Part shown: positions 25,898 through 34,600 of the stretch, piece by piece
Layout of the letters: each line of letters starts with the position of its first letter
Numbering within the stretch: position 1 is the first letter of the stretch
Assembly (NCBI RefSeq): GCF_000411115.1
Contig: NZ_KE150253.1
Location: 434,001-498,000 of the forward strand
Length of the DNA stretch: 64,000 nt
Direction of reading: 5' to 3'
Source of the DNA: Capnocytophaga granulosa ATCC 51502
GTDB lineage: Bacteria; Bacteroidota; Bacteroidia; Flavobacteriales; Flavobacteriaceae
Made by a program: the position numbers and the translations under genes
Notes under the pieces: model-generated
Told to the model about the DNA's origin: nothing
Database searches by the model: none
What the model saw: only the letters and a program-made list of their open reading frames with translations

Positions 25898-26148
25898 AGT
25901 TTCGCAAGTCGTTTTTAGGCTATTATTGAAATTATAAACAATTAATAATCAATTATTTGTAAAAACCTCCCCCCCACCCCCCTCCAAAGGGGGAGCTTTA
26001 AGGGCGTTGAAATAGCCTAATTTGTTTATTAGGAAAATTTTCCTTCTATAACTTATTGAGCCTCTATTACTTACTAACTCCCCCCCCCCCTTGAGGGGGG
26101 GAGGGGGGGATGTTTTGAGAGTCAATAAGTTACAGAACTTGCGAAACT
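25898..26148. mobile_element. MITE-like element with C/G tracts
   Basis: Perfect 12-base terminal inverted repeats, AGTTTCGCAAGT (25898-25909) and ACTTGCGAAACT (26137-26148), bound a 251-base non-coding stretch. Inside are a second inverted repeat, TAACTTATTGA/TCAATAAGTTA, and opposed homopolymer-rich tracts (25966-25995 and 26079-26109). There is no coding sequence. Confidence 0.55.
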
Positions 26149-26163
26149 TAAATAAATAAATTT

Positions 26164-26367
26164 TTATAGTATCTCACGAGCTTTTTTCCTGACTTCAGTA
26201 TGAGGTGTTAATAATCTTTTGTCAGCTTGTTCTATACCCTTTTTTATAGACTCAGCTTGGGCTTCTGTAAAACAAGTCTCTTCCTGCTTAGGGAATATTT
26301 GTTTTTCATCATACCAATTTTCAATAGAGGAGGCTTGGGTGTTGGGAGGGGCTACTAATGTATCCAT
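26164..26367 (-). CDS. Orphan antitoxin-like small protein
   Basis: A 67-residue acidic protein. The C-terminal half (EAQAESIKKGIEQADKRLL then TPHTEVRKKAREIL) resembles the helix-plus-tail found in small antitoxins of RelE/ParE-type modules (eGi.qa..g...h.ev...). No toxin gene follows within the 620 bases to the SusC gene, only repeat elements. A TAACTTTG box on the minus strand at 26388-26395 could drive it. It may be the remnant of a toxin-antitoxin pair or a solitary antitoxin. Confidence 0.55.
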   Translation of the reverse strand: MDTLVAPPNTQASSIENWYDEKQIFPKQEETCFTEAQAESIKKGIEQADKRLLTPHTEVRKKAREIL

Positions 26368-26401
26368 AATATAGTTGTTTTAGCACCCAAAGTTACAATA
26401 T

Positions 26402-26640
26402 TAATTAACGCGAGTTCGACGTAAGCAAAATTATATTTTTCTCCCACAGATTGCACGGATTTTCACGGAGAGAATGATAGAACAACTAAGTATAACTCCT
26501 TAATTTCCACGGATAAATAAGGCCTTTGGCCTTATAAAAATCTGTGTAAATCGCAACAGCACAATTACACAAACATAGAAAATCTGTGAAATCCGTGAAA
26601 ATCTGTGGGAGCTTTCGTTATATCGAACTCACGTTAATTA
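26402..26640. mobile_element. MITE-like element, family 1, copy A
   Basis: Ends TAATTAACGCGAGTTCGA and its inverse TCGAACTCACGTTAATTA differ at one position. The 239-base interior is non-coding and rich in segments like CACGGATTTTCACGG and AATCTGTGAAATCCGTG, plus a central hairpin AAGGCCTTTGGCCTT. A second, shorter copy with the same ends and interior is at 50276-50442. Confidence 0.7.
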
Positions 26641-26735
26641 CAGATAACCAATGCCTATTGACAAATAATTAACCCTTGTTGAAAACTCGGTTAATAACTT
26701 ATCCTATTGGGGGGAAAAGCCCTCTTTTTTCTCCT

Positions 26736-26743
26736 TAACTTTG
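26736..26743 (+). promoter_or_regulatory. Putative -7 box (TAACTTTG) for nrdG-nrdD
   Basis: TAACTTTG lies 20 bases before the nrdG ATG. No TTG at 19-21 bases was found, so an activator may be needed; this is inference. Confidence 0.5.
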
Positions 26744-26762
26744 TCATACCACAAAAAAAGAC

Positions 26763-27224
26763 ATGTATATGATTTATTACGCTGACCTACAAATAGTTCT
26801 GCAAGAGGTGCCTGGACAAATCAGCTTATGTGTGAGTGTAACTGGTTGTCCGCTGGGCTGCAAGGGGTGTCATTCGCCCTTTCTGTGGAAAAAGGGTACA
26901 GGAACTCCGCTGACCGATGAGGTGTTTATCACTACCCTTGAGCGCTATAAGGATATGATCTCCTGTGTGCTCTTTATGGGGGGCGAATGGGAAGAGGCAG
27001 CACTTATCCACAAACTACAAATTGCCCGTGCCTATGGGCTGCATACCTGCCTCTATACAGGACTTACAGAAGAGAAGGTATCTACAGCTATCAAAAAGGA
27101 ACTTACTTGGCTTAAGGCAGGCCCCTGGATAGAGGCCTTAGGCGGCCTATCAGAAGCTACTACCAACCAGCGCTTTATAGAGGTAAGCACTGGGAGAATA
27201 CTCAATGAAATGTTTCATCATTAG
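26763..27224 (+). CDS. nrdG: Anaerobic ribonucleotide reductase activating protein (radical SAM)
   Basis: A 153-residue radical SAM enzyme with the CxxxCxxC cluster motif TGCPLGCKGCH (Cys29, Cys33, Cys36) that binds a 4Fe-4S cluster and S-adenosylmethionine, followed by VLFMGGEWE (the GGE motif). It generates the glycyl radical on NrdD under anaerobic conditions. The short length is normal for NrdG. A second ATG two codons in (MIYYADLQ) is an equally good start. The gene order is nrdG then nrdD, separated by an 82-base repeat tract. Confidence 0.93.
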   Translation: MYMIYYADLQIVLQEVPGQISLCVSVTGCPLGCKGCHSPFLWKKGTGTPLTDEVFITTLERYKDMISCVLFMGGEWEEAALIHKLQIARAYGLHTCLYTGLTEEKVSTAIKKELTWLKAGPWIEALGGLSEATTNQRFIEVSTGRILNEMFHH

Positions 27225-27292
27225 TAGTCAGAAGTCAGAGGACAGAAGACAGTAGTCAGTCTGACAACTAACTACTAACCACTAATAACTTA
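27225..27292. repeat. 7-base-period degenerate repeat between nrdG and nrdD
   Basis: Units AGTAGTC, AGAAGTC, AGAGGAC, AGAAGAC, AGTAGTC, then CAACTAA, CTACTAA and CCACTAA, all in 7-base phase, fill the gap right after the nrdG stop. Confidence 0.8.
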
Positions 27293-27306
27293 TAAATCAA
27301 ATTCCT

Positions 27307-29094
27307 ATGATTCGACTTACACAAAATCAAATCCAGCAGAAAATTGAATTTATAAATCAATATCTGCATGCGGAAAATGCCGCTACCGCTTCTCAGGTAG
27401 ATGCTAATGCCAATGTAACAAGCAAGAACATCGCTACCATGGAGGCGGAAATCAACAAGGATATCAATATCCAAATCAACCGCGAACTGGTACGCCGCAA
27501 GATAGCGGAGCTTTTCGGGGAAGAACTCGCTGGGGAATACATTCGCCAGATAGAGGCGCACGAGATCTATGTGCATGATGAGACTTCTCTAAAGCCTTAT
27601 TGCGTGTCTATCAGTATGTATCCTTTCCTCTTGGACGGGCTGATAAAGCTCGGAGGGGAGAGTCGTGCCCCTAAGCACTTGGAGAGCTTCTGTGGGGAGT
27701 TTGTCAATCTGGTCTTTGCCATTAGCTCTCAGTTCGCAGGGGCTTTGGCTACAGTGGAGTTTTTGCTCTATTTTGACCACTTTGCTACCAAGGACTATGG
27801 AGAGGATTATTTGGAAACACACCCCAAGCTGATAGAGAATCACCTCCAGCATGTAGTCTATGCCATTAACCAACCTGCGGCAGCCCGTGGCTACCAGTCT
27901 GTTTTTTGGAATATCTCCCTCTATGATGAGCCTTACTTTGACAGCATGTTTGGTGAGTTTGTTTTCCCTGATATGAGCCGCCCTAGCTATGATAGGCTCT
28001 TCAAGTTGCAACACTTTTTCCTCAAGTGGTTCAATGCCGAACGCCTTAAAGCGATCCTCACTTTCCCTGTGGTAACAGCGGCTATGCTTACGGCTAAGGG
28101 CAAGCCTGTGGATCAAGATTTTGCCAATATGTGTGCTGGGGAACTCAGCGAGGGGAACTCCTTCTTTGTCTATCAGTCCGAGAGTGCCGATAGCCTCGCT
28201 TCCTGCTGCCGCTTGCGCAACGAGATTTCCGACCATACCTTTAGTTATTCCTTAGGGGCAGGGGGCGTGGCTACGGGGTCTATCAATGTGATTACGCTAA
28301 ATATGAACCGCCTCATTCAGCAAAAACGCAACCTTGCCGAAGAGGTACGCAAAATACATAAGTACCAAGTGGCGTTTCGCAAACTTATAGAGGAGTACAA
28401 AAATGCAGGACTGCTACCGGTCTATGATGCGGGCTTTATCTCCCTTGACAAGCAGTTCTTGACAATTGGTATTAATGGTATGGTAGAGGCCGCCGAATAC
28501 TTGGATATTGCCCCTACCAACAATGAGCAGTATAAGGAGTTTGTACGCCACCACCTCAAGATTATCTATGATGAAAACCGCAAGGCACGCCAGATATATG
28601 GTTATATGTTCAATACCGAGTTTGTCCCTGCGGAAAACTTAGGAGTGAAGAACGCCCTTTGGGACAAGAAATCAGGCTTGTTCTCTCCACGTGAGTGTTA
28701 TAATTCCTATTTCTATGCAGTGGAAGACGACCATATAAATGTCTTGGACAAGATTATCCTCCACGGCAAGGAGTTTATCGAGTACTTAGACGGGGGGTCT
28801 GCTCTGCACCTCAATTTGGAAGAGACACCCAACAAAGAGGGCTTCCTCAAGCTGCTCAATGCAACGGCTTTAGCGGGTTGTAACTATTTCTGTTTCAATA
28901 TTCGTATTACAATCTGTAATGAATGCAACCATATAGATAAGCGTACACTCTTTGAGTGCCCAGAGTGCCACAGCGAGAATGTGGATCATGCCACTCGTGT
29001 GATTGGCTACCTCAAGCGTGTATCTTGCTTTAGCACCGCAAGGCAGAAGGAACACAAGCTCAGACACTACCACCTTTCTACAAGTAAAAAGTAA
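27307..29094 (+). CDS. nrdD: Anaerobic (class III) ribonucleoside-triphosphate reductase
   Basis: A 595-residue glycyl radical enzyme that reduces ribonucleotides to deoxyribonucleotides without oxygen. The C-terminus has the zinc site CNEC...CPEC (Cys537, Cys540, Cys551, Cys554) and RVIGYLKRVS with the radical Gly567. SCCRLRNE carries the substrate-site cysteines seen in Thermotoga-like NrdD proteins. There is no N-terminal ATP-cone: the protein starts almost directly in the catalytic domain, so dATP feedback through a cone is not expected. The last codons (...TSKK) lie in a 7-base repeat tract. Confidence 0.95.
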   Translation: MIRLTQNQIQQKIEFINQYLHAENAATASQVDANANVTSKNIATMEAEINKDINIQINRELVRRKIAELFGEELAGEYIRQIEAHEIYVHDETSLKPYCVSISMYPFLLDGLIKLGGESRAPKHLESFCGEFVNLVFAISSQFAGALATVEFLLYFDHFATKDYGEDYLETHPKLIENHLQHVVYAINQPAAARGYQSVFWNISLYDEPYFDSMFGEFVFPDMSRPSYDRLFKLQHFFLKWFNAERLKAILTFPVVTAAMLTAKGKPVDQDFANMCAGELSEGNSFFVYQSESADSLASCCRLRNEISDHTFSYSLGAGGVATGSINVITLNMNRLIQQKRNLAEEVRKIHKYQVAFRKLIEEYKNAGLLPVYDAGFISLDKQFLTIGINGMVEAAEYLDIAPTNNEQYKEFVRHHLKIIYDENRKARQIYGYMFNTEFVPAENLGVKNALWDKKSGLFSPRECYNSYFYAVEDDHINVLDKIILHGKEFIEYLDGGSALHLNLEETPNKEGFLKLLNATALAGCNYFCFNIRITICNECNHIDKRTLFECPECHSENVDHATRVIGYLKRVSCFSTARQKEHKLRHYHLSTSKK

Positions 29095-29136
29095 AAAGTA
29101 AAAGGTAAAAAGTGAAAAATGACCAATGATAACCTA
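29083..29136. repeat. 7-base-period repeat overlapping the nrdD 3' end
   Basis: AAGTAAA repeated about four times, grading into AAGTGAA, AAATGAC and CAATGAT, all in 7-base phase. The tract begins inside the last codons of nrdD and runs into its terminator. Confidence 0.75.
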
Positions 29137-29166
29137 ATTATTAGGGGCGTCATTGGTCATTTTTTA
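29118..29166 (+). terminator. Terminator of nrdG-nrdD
   Basis: A 12-base perfect stem AATGACCAATGA (29118-29129) with TCATTGGTCATT (29150-29161), followed by a T run. Confidence 0.85.
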
Positions 29167-29229
29167 TTAATGCGAATCAATAGTTATAGTCAAACAAAAA
29201 TGGTTTGCGAAAAATTAGCATGAGCAGGT

Positions 29230-29255
29230 GTAGGGGCGAATGGCAATTCGCCCTT
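29230..29255. repeat. REP-like palindrome, GTAGGGGCGAAT type
   Basis: 26 bases identical to the palindrome at 7737-7762. It lies between 10-base inverted repeats TTATAGTCAA (29184-29193) and TTGACTATAA (29314-29323), so it may be part of a small composite element. Confidence 0.75.
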
Positions 29256-29343
29256 GAAAGAGCGCAAATTAGGAATGAATTCCTTGCCTTATTTATTCGT
29301 ATTCTAAATATGATTGACTATAAAACACTATTAGCAAACTATC

Positions 29344-29522
29344 TAAGAGGCTGTCCGAAAAGCCTTGTTTTTAGAGGGCGAATTGCCTCACATACTCCGC
29401 TTTCGCGGACTTTGCCCCTACAGCAATACCCAAAAACAACTGATTATCAATAAAATAAGATTTAAATTGAGTGTTATTTACACTTCAAAAAGCAGTGTTT
29501 TGGATTTTCGGACAGCCCCTTA
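29344..29522. mobile_element. MITE-like element with GGCTGTCCGAAAA termini
   Basis: Terminal inverted repeats of 21 bases with 19 matches (left 29344-29364, right 29502-29522; core GGCTGTCCGAAAA) bound a 179-base non-coding stretch. A broken REP-like palindrome (AGGGCGAATTGCC ... TTTGCCCCTAC) sits inside. No coding potential is seen. Confidence 0.6.
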
Positions 29523-29586
29523 ATGAATTAGACTATACAATTGTTCTTCTACTATTGATTCGGATTTTTACTTTACCTTTTACTTT

Positions 29587-30240
29587 TTACCTTTTAATTA
29601 GTTTAATGAGTACAGGTGCAGTGGTAATCAGTACAATGAAGAGGACGATTAGCTCTAAGTGCTTTTTGAGATCTATGCCAAATTGGTCTATAAAGAGCTT
29701 ATCTAGGTAGTGTCCCATAAAAACAAGGGTAAAAGACCATGCTATGGCACCTATAATATTGTATACCATGAACTGGCCTCGGCGCATCCCTACAATCCCC
29801 GCTACGATAGGGGCAAAAGTACGTACAATAGGGAGAAAACGAGCAGCGATGACCGCAACGGCACCATGCTGTTTATAGAAAACATCGGCCTTGAGTAGGT
29901 ATTTGCGCTTGAAGAAGAACGAATCTTTACGTTCGTAAAGCGCATGTCCGCTACGCCTACCAAACCAATAACTGACCATATTACCTATGATAGCCGCCAG
30001 AGCAATAGAGGAGGCTATGATGGTCGTATCCAAGAAATCACTACCTGTAATACCAAAGGTATCCCTTACCATAGGTACAGCATAGATACCAGAAATAAAT
30101 AGGAGACTATCCCCAGGGAGGAAAAAGCCTATGAAAAGCCCTGTCTCGGCAAAGATGATGAATAATACCAACCAATATCCACCTAACTTAATGTAAAACT
30201 CTGGATTTACAAGGTCGCTCCAGCTTTGGAAATGTTCCAT
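29587..30240 (-). CDS. DedA family membrane protein
   Basis: A 217-residue inner-membrane protein with the DedA signature: FAETGLFIGFFLPGDSLLF, then YWFGRRSGHALY, and FLPIVRTFAPIVAGIVGM with the conserved Arg residues. DedA proteins act in membrane phospholipid (undecaprenyl phosphate or phosphatidylethanolamine) flipping and support proton motive force. It lies 30 bases after the TPR gene on the same strand and is probably co-transcribed with it. Confidence 0.92.
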   Translation of the reverse strand: MEHFQSWSDLVNPEFYIKLGGYWLVLFIIFAETGLFIGFFLPGDSLLFISGIYAVPMVRDTFGITGSDFLDTTIIASSIALAAIIGNMVSYWFGRRSGHALYERKDSFFFKRKYLLKADVFYKQHGAVAVIAARFLPIVRTFAPIVAGIVGMRRGQFMVYNIIGAIAWSFTLVFMGHYLDKLFIDQFGIDLKKHLELIVLFIVLITTAPVLIKLIKR

Positions 30241-30270
30241 ATATGTTCTTATTTAGTGTTTTGTGTTTAA

Positions 30271-31398
30271 TCACTCGTCTGTATGACGGTCGTAAGAATA
30301 ACGCCCCAGATCCATGGCTTGGTTGAATATCTGTTTGGCTTCTTCCAAGCGGCCTACATGGGCGTATATCTCAGCACAACGACGCAAAAAGGTAGGATTG
30401 TCTCCTTCGTTGAGCAGTACTTGATTGACGTATTTTTCGGCTTTTTCATAATCATTCTCCCTAGCATAATAATCCACCAAGGCTAGCCAAGCCTTACTTG
30501 ACTGTGGGTCTTCGTGTACAGCCTTGAAATAATACTGCTCGGCCATCACTCTATCGCCCAACTTCTCATAGCAATTGCCAATGCGCAAATAGGCAAAAGA
30601 CGAGGGGTCGTCCAGAGAAAGGGTAATTTTATAGTTCTCTATGGCCAACTTGTATTCCTTGAGGCGTTCCAATACTTTTCCTTTTTCAAAATAGGCGCCT
30701 GTGAAGGTGTCATCGCTGATAATGGCAAAATCAAACGCCCTGAGTGCCTCTTGAAAATTGTTCTGTACCATATATTGCCTGCCTAAGCTATGCCAGGCCA
30801 CTTCGCAATAAGGATTGTTGTCAAGGAAGGCAGTAAGGAACTGTATAGCCTGCTCGTTTTCGCCTAAGAAATCAAAACAGTGTAGGAGTTGTTGTAGGGA
30901 AAAATAATCCTCAGGATCGCGAGTTAGGCAGCGTTTGAAATATTTCTTGGCCAAGGCATACGACTCCATATACATATACTCCATGGCAATCTGAGAATCA
31001 ATATCCGAAGGGTCATCACTGAAGGAAAGGGCATACTGGAGTAGTTCTATGGCCTTGGTATGGTTATTTTTTTTAGAATATAAGTGGGCGCGCTGCACAT
31101 ATATCTCGGCATTGTAAGGCTCCTCGTGGAGGATTTCGTCCAAGATATCACCTGCCTGCTGAAGGTTATCCTCATAGATCAGCATCTCGGCCTGTAAGAG
31201 CCTAAGAGCAGCTACAAAGGGGAATTGGCTAAGGGCTGTGTCTATGGCCTGTTTGGCCTTGGCATATTTGGCATTTTCAAAATAGTAAAGGATAATATCC
31301 TCATACTGATAGCTTTCAAAAAAACCTACCTTATGTTCGCTAAGCAGGGTCTCATAACGAGAAATCACCTCCCCGCGTTCATCTTTATTTGAGTACAT
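30271..31398 (-). CDS. Tetratricopeptide repeat protein
   Basis: A 375-residue protein from the ATG at 31398 (MYSNKDERGEV); an upstream in-frame extension of 31 codons has no coding character. From about residue 40 it is built of 34-residue TPR units, for example AKAKQAIDTALSQFPFVAAL, AIELLQYALSFSDDPSD, AKKYFKRCLTRDPEDYFSL, AIENYKITLSLDDPSSFAYL and AEQYYFKAVHEDPQSSKAW. No signal peptide is seen, so it is probably a cytoplasmic scaffold. Similar TPR proteins are common in Flavobacteriia without known role. Confidence 0.85.
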   Translation of the reverse strand: MYSNKDERGEVISRYETLLSEHKVGFFESYQYEDIILYYFENAKYAKAKQAIDTALSQFPFVAALRLLQAEMLIYEDNLQQAGDILDEILHEEPYNAEIYVQRAHLYSKKNNHTKAIELLQYALSFSDDPSDIDSQIAMEYMYMESYALAKKYFKRCLTRDPEDYFSLQQLLHCFDFLGENEQAIQFLTAFLDNNPYCEVAWHSLGRQYMVQNNFQEALRAFDFAIISDDTFTGAYFEKGKVLERLKEYKLAIENYKITLSLDDPSSFAYLRIGNCYEKLGDRVMAEQYYFKAVHEDPQSSKAWLALVDYYARENDYEKAEKYVNQVLLNEGDNPTFLRRCAEIYAHVGRLEEAKQIFNQAMDLGRYSYDRHTDE

Positions 31399-31548
31399 TG
31401 TTATTTTAAGTAATTGGCTACAGCGAACACTCTTATAATCAAGAAGTTGCCCGCTGTATAAAGTGCATTTTTTCAGGGAGCTAAAATACAACTTTTTATC
31501 CTATCTCCGACAAAGTTGGTTATAACTTTTTATTTTGTTGATAACTTT

Positions 31549-31577
31549 AAAAGGCTGCCCCGAAGGACAGCCTTTTT
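31549..31577 (-). terminator. Terminator after the glycogen synthase/phosphorylase gene
   Basis: Stem AAAAGGCTG(c)CC/GG(a)CAGCCTTTT around a four-to-five-base loop, T-rich on both strands. It lies between the fusion gene and the TPR gene and can work in either direction. Confidence 0.7.
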
Positions 31578-31591
31578 AGTGCTTAGTTTTT

Positions 31592-31640
31592 AGTTTTGAA
31601 TTTTTAATCTGAGTAATTAAAAAAACTCAAAACTCAAAAC
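31592..31640. repeat. 7-base-period repeat (AGTTTTG / ACTCAAA type)
   Basis: AGTTTTT, AGTTTTG, AATTTTT units and, inverted, ACTCAAA, ACTCAAA in 7-base phase directly after the stop of the fusion gene; the two halves are complementary and could form a hairpin. Confidence 0.65.
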
Positions 31641-31644
31641 TTTT

Positions 31645-34600
31645 TTAGAGCCATTTCACCAATGGGAAATCCTGGCGGTGAGGCAAGAGTTCATGCTTAG
31701 GATAGAGTCGCAAAGCAATCATAAAGAGGCCTGCACCCTCAGTGGCAGCGGAGAGCTTATAGGTAGCTACACGGCCAGAGAAGGAAATAAGTTCTGCCTG
31801 AATGAGTTGGTCTACCTTTAGCGTACCTTCTTCCTTACGAGTAACCACTAGTTCTAAGCCTATATCTTCAGGAGTAAGTTCGCTTAGGTAGAGGTCTACA
31901 GTGGCCTCATACTTCTTACCCAAGGAGATCAGTTCGGTGTCTCGCTTAGGGGCAACCACTTTCTCCACTCGTATATGTGCCCACTCTTGGCTAACCTTCT
32001 TCTTCCACTGAGAAAGAGCAATAGCCTTCTCGAAGTTGTTGGATCTAAGTAGTTTAGAGCGTTTTTGCTGTGGATAGTAGTATTGGTTTTCATAATCAGT
32101 AAGCATACGATAGGTTGTAAATTTAGGAGCTACCTTACCTATGGTATTCTTGATAAAGTTACACCATTCTATGGAAATACCTTTGCCCTCTTTGTCCTTG
32201 TTATAGAAAGCAGGAGCGATTTGGTCTTCTATGATGTTGTAGATCAGCTCAGCATCGAGTTCGTCTTGGTACTTTTGGTTTTCATAGGTACGTTTTTGAG
32301 GAAGCATCCAGCCGGCATCTTCGCGGTAACCTTCTACCCACCAGCCATCGAGTACGCTAAAGTGCATCACCCCGTTCATAGCGGCCTTTTCTCCACTAGT
32401 ACCAGAGGCTTCGAGCGGACGTGTAGGCGTGTTCATCCATACATCCACCCCTTGGATCAGGGTACGGGCCAAGTCCATGTCATAGTTAGAGAGGAAGATG
32501 ATCTTTCCTAAGAAGCGTGGCTGCTTGGATATTTCCACTATATGCTTGATGAGGTCTTGCCCAGCCTTGTCGGCAGGGTGAGCCTTTCCAGCAAAGATAA
32601 ACTGTACAGGACGTTCTGGGTTATTGATAATCGCATCAAGCCTGTCTAGATTGGTAAAGAGCAGGTGAGCACGCTTATAAGTAGCGAAACGACGGGCAAA
32701 ACCTATGGTAAGTACATCATCACGTAGAGAATCAAATACTTCCACAATCTCACGAGGAGTGAAATAGGTGATATTTTGACTATCGGTTAGGTTGTGCTTG
32801 ATACGGCGTATGAGCTTAGAGCGGAGTTCTTGCTTGATTTGGGCTACTTTCTCATCAGGGACATCGTAAATACCTTCGAACGATGCTTCTGTATAGGCGC
32901 CAATCTCCTTCTTGAAGTACTTTTCTTCCACTTCTTTCCATAGGGGCGAAGTCCAGGTAGGACGGTGTACTCCATTGGTTACATAGCTGATATGGAGTTC
33001 CTCTGGTAGGTAGCCTTTCCACATATCTTTGAAGATATCACGGCTTACCTCGCCATGGAGCATACTCACCCCATTGACTTCCTGAGAGAGGTTTGCAGCC
33101 AAGAAGCTCATGGAGAATTTCTCATGAGGATCATTCACATTGATCTTACCAAGGGAAAGAATCTGTTGCCAATCCACATGGAGTTTTTCGGCATAGTCGC
33201 CTATGAAAGCCCGTAGCATAGTTTCCTCAAAGGCATCATGCCCCGCAGGTACTGGGGTGTGCGTTGTAAAGAGGGAAGAGGCACGAACCACTTCTACCGC
33301 TTCGGAGAAAGAAAGGTGATGTTCGTTGATAAATTTGTTCAAACGTTCCAAACCAATTAAGGCGGCGTGTCCTTCGTTGCAGTGGTATATATCATAGGAA
33401 ACACCTAAGCTGCGGAGTACCTTGATACCACCCAAGCCCAAAAGCATTTCTTGCTTGAGTCGGTTCTCCCAGTTACCTCCATATAAGTGGTGAGTGATGG
33501 TGCGGTCTTCTTCGTTATTGTCCTCATAGTCAGTATCCAAGAGGTAAAGCTCAATACGCCCTACATCCACACGCCATACACGTGCATAGAGGGTACGACC
33601 TGGCAAGGCCAAGGAGATTTTTAGCCATTTGCCATCCTTGTCAAGCACTGGGGAAACAGGAATCTTGGTGAAATCCTGTGCTTCATATTCGGACTCTTGA
33701 TTACCAAAGGCAGAAATCTTCTGAGTGAAATAACCATAGCGGTAAAGCAAGCCCACCCCTGTGATCTTGGTAGCCTTGTCGCTGGCTTCCTTGAGGTAGT
33801 CGCCGGCCAAGATACCCAAACCTCCAGAGTAGATCTTTAGCGAAGAGTGCAAACCAAATTCCATGCTGAAGTAAGCGATGGAAGGATTGGTCATCTCTTT
33901 CTTCTTTTCCATGTAAGTCAAGAAGTCTTTGTATACCTTATCCAAACGTGCCATGAAGGTAGCATCGTTCTCCAAGGCCTTGAACTTACTGAGTGAAATG
34001 GAGTCAAGTAGCAAAATAGGGTTCTTATGTGCACGACGCCACTCTTCAGGATCTATGCTCTTGAAAAGTTGTTCAGCTTCTTCGTTCCAGCACCACCAAA
34101 GGTTTTTAGCCAATTCCTCAAGGGCTTTGAATTTCTCAGGAGTAGCACGGTGTACGATCACACTGCGCCAGAAAGGCGTATTGACTACCTTGGATTGTTC
34201 CCATACTTCCACATCGGTATCAGCTATAGGTAGGTTGGCCAAGCGTGGTTGTAACTTATTGAGGGTGAGTTCGTAGGCTTTTTGGTAATAAACAAAAAAC
34301 TTATCCCAAAGGGCTGCCTTTCCTATCTGTTGGGCATCTTCCCATAGTGCTTCGTAAGCAGTAGGGGAGAGGCGGGCAATTTTTTCTATTTGGCTTACCA
34401 CTCCTACCACCACTTCTTGGTAGTTGCTGTCATCGCGACGGAGCACCTTCAAGGCCAAGTTTTCGTTGGGGAAATGCGCCAAAGCCCAAGAGCCAAAGCC
34501 TGCTAAGGTAGTGGTAATGGTAGGCACCCCAAAGCATAAACTCTCAAAAGGTGTATAGCCCCATGGCTCATAGTAGGACGGGAATACAGTAAGGTCTATC

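Noticed and set aside
25541..26760. Remnant of an insertion sequence with a transposase gene
   Set aside because: No reading frame in either direction resembles a transposase; only short non-autonomous repeats are present.
27589..28236. 215-codon open frame on the minus strand opposite nrdD
   Set aside because: It is fully antisense to a well-supported gene, has no family motifs, and arises from the codon bias of nrdD.
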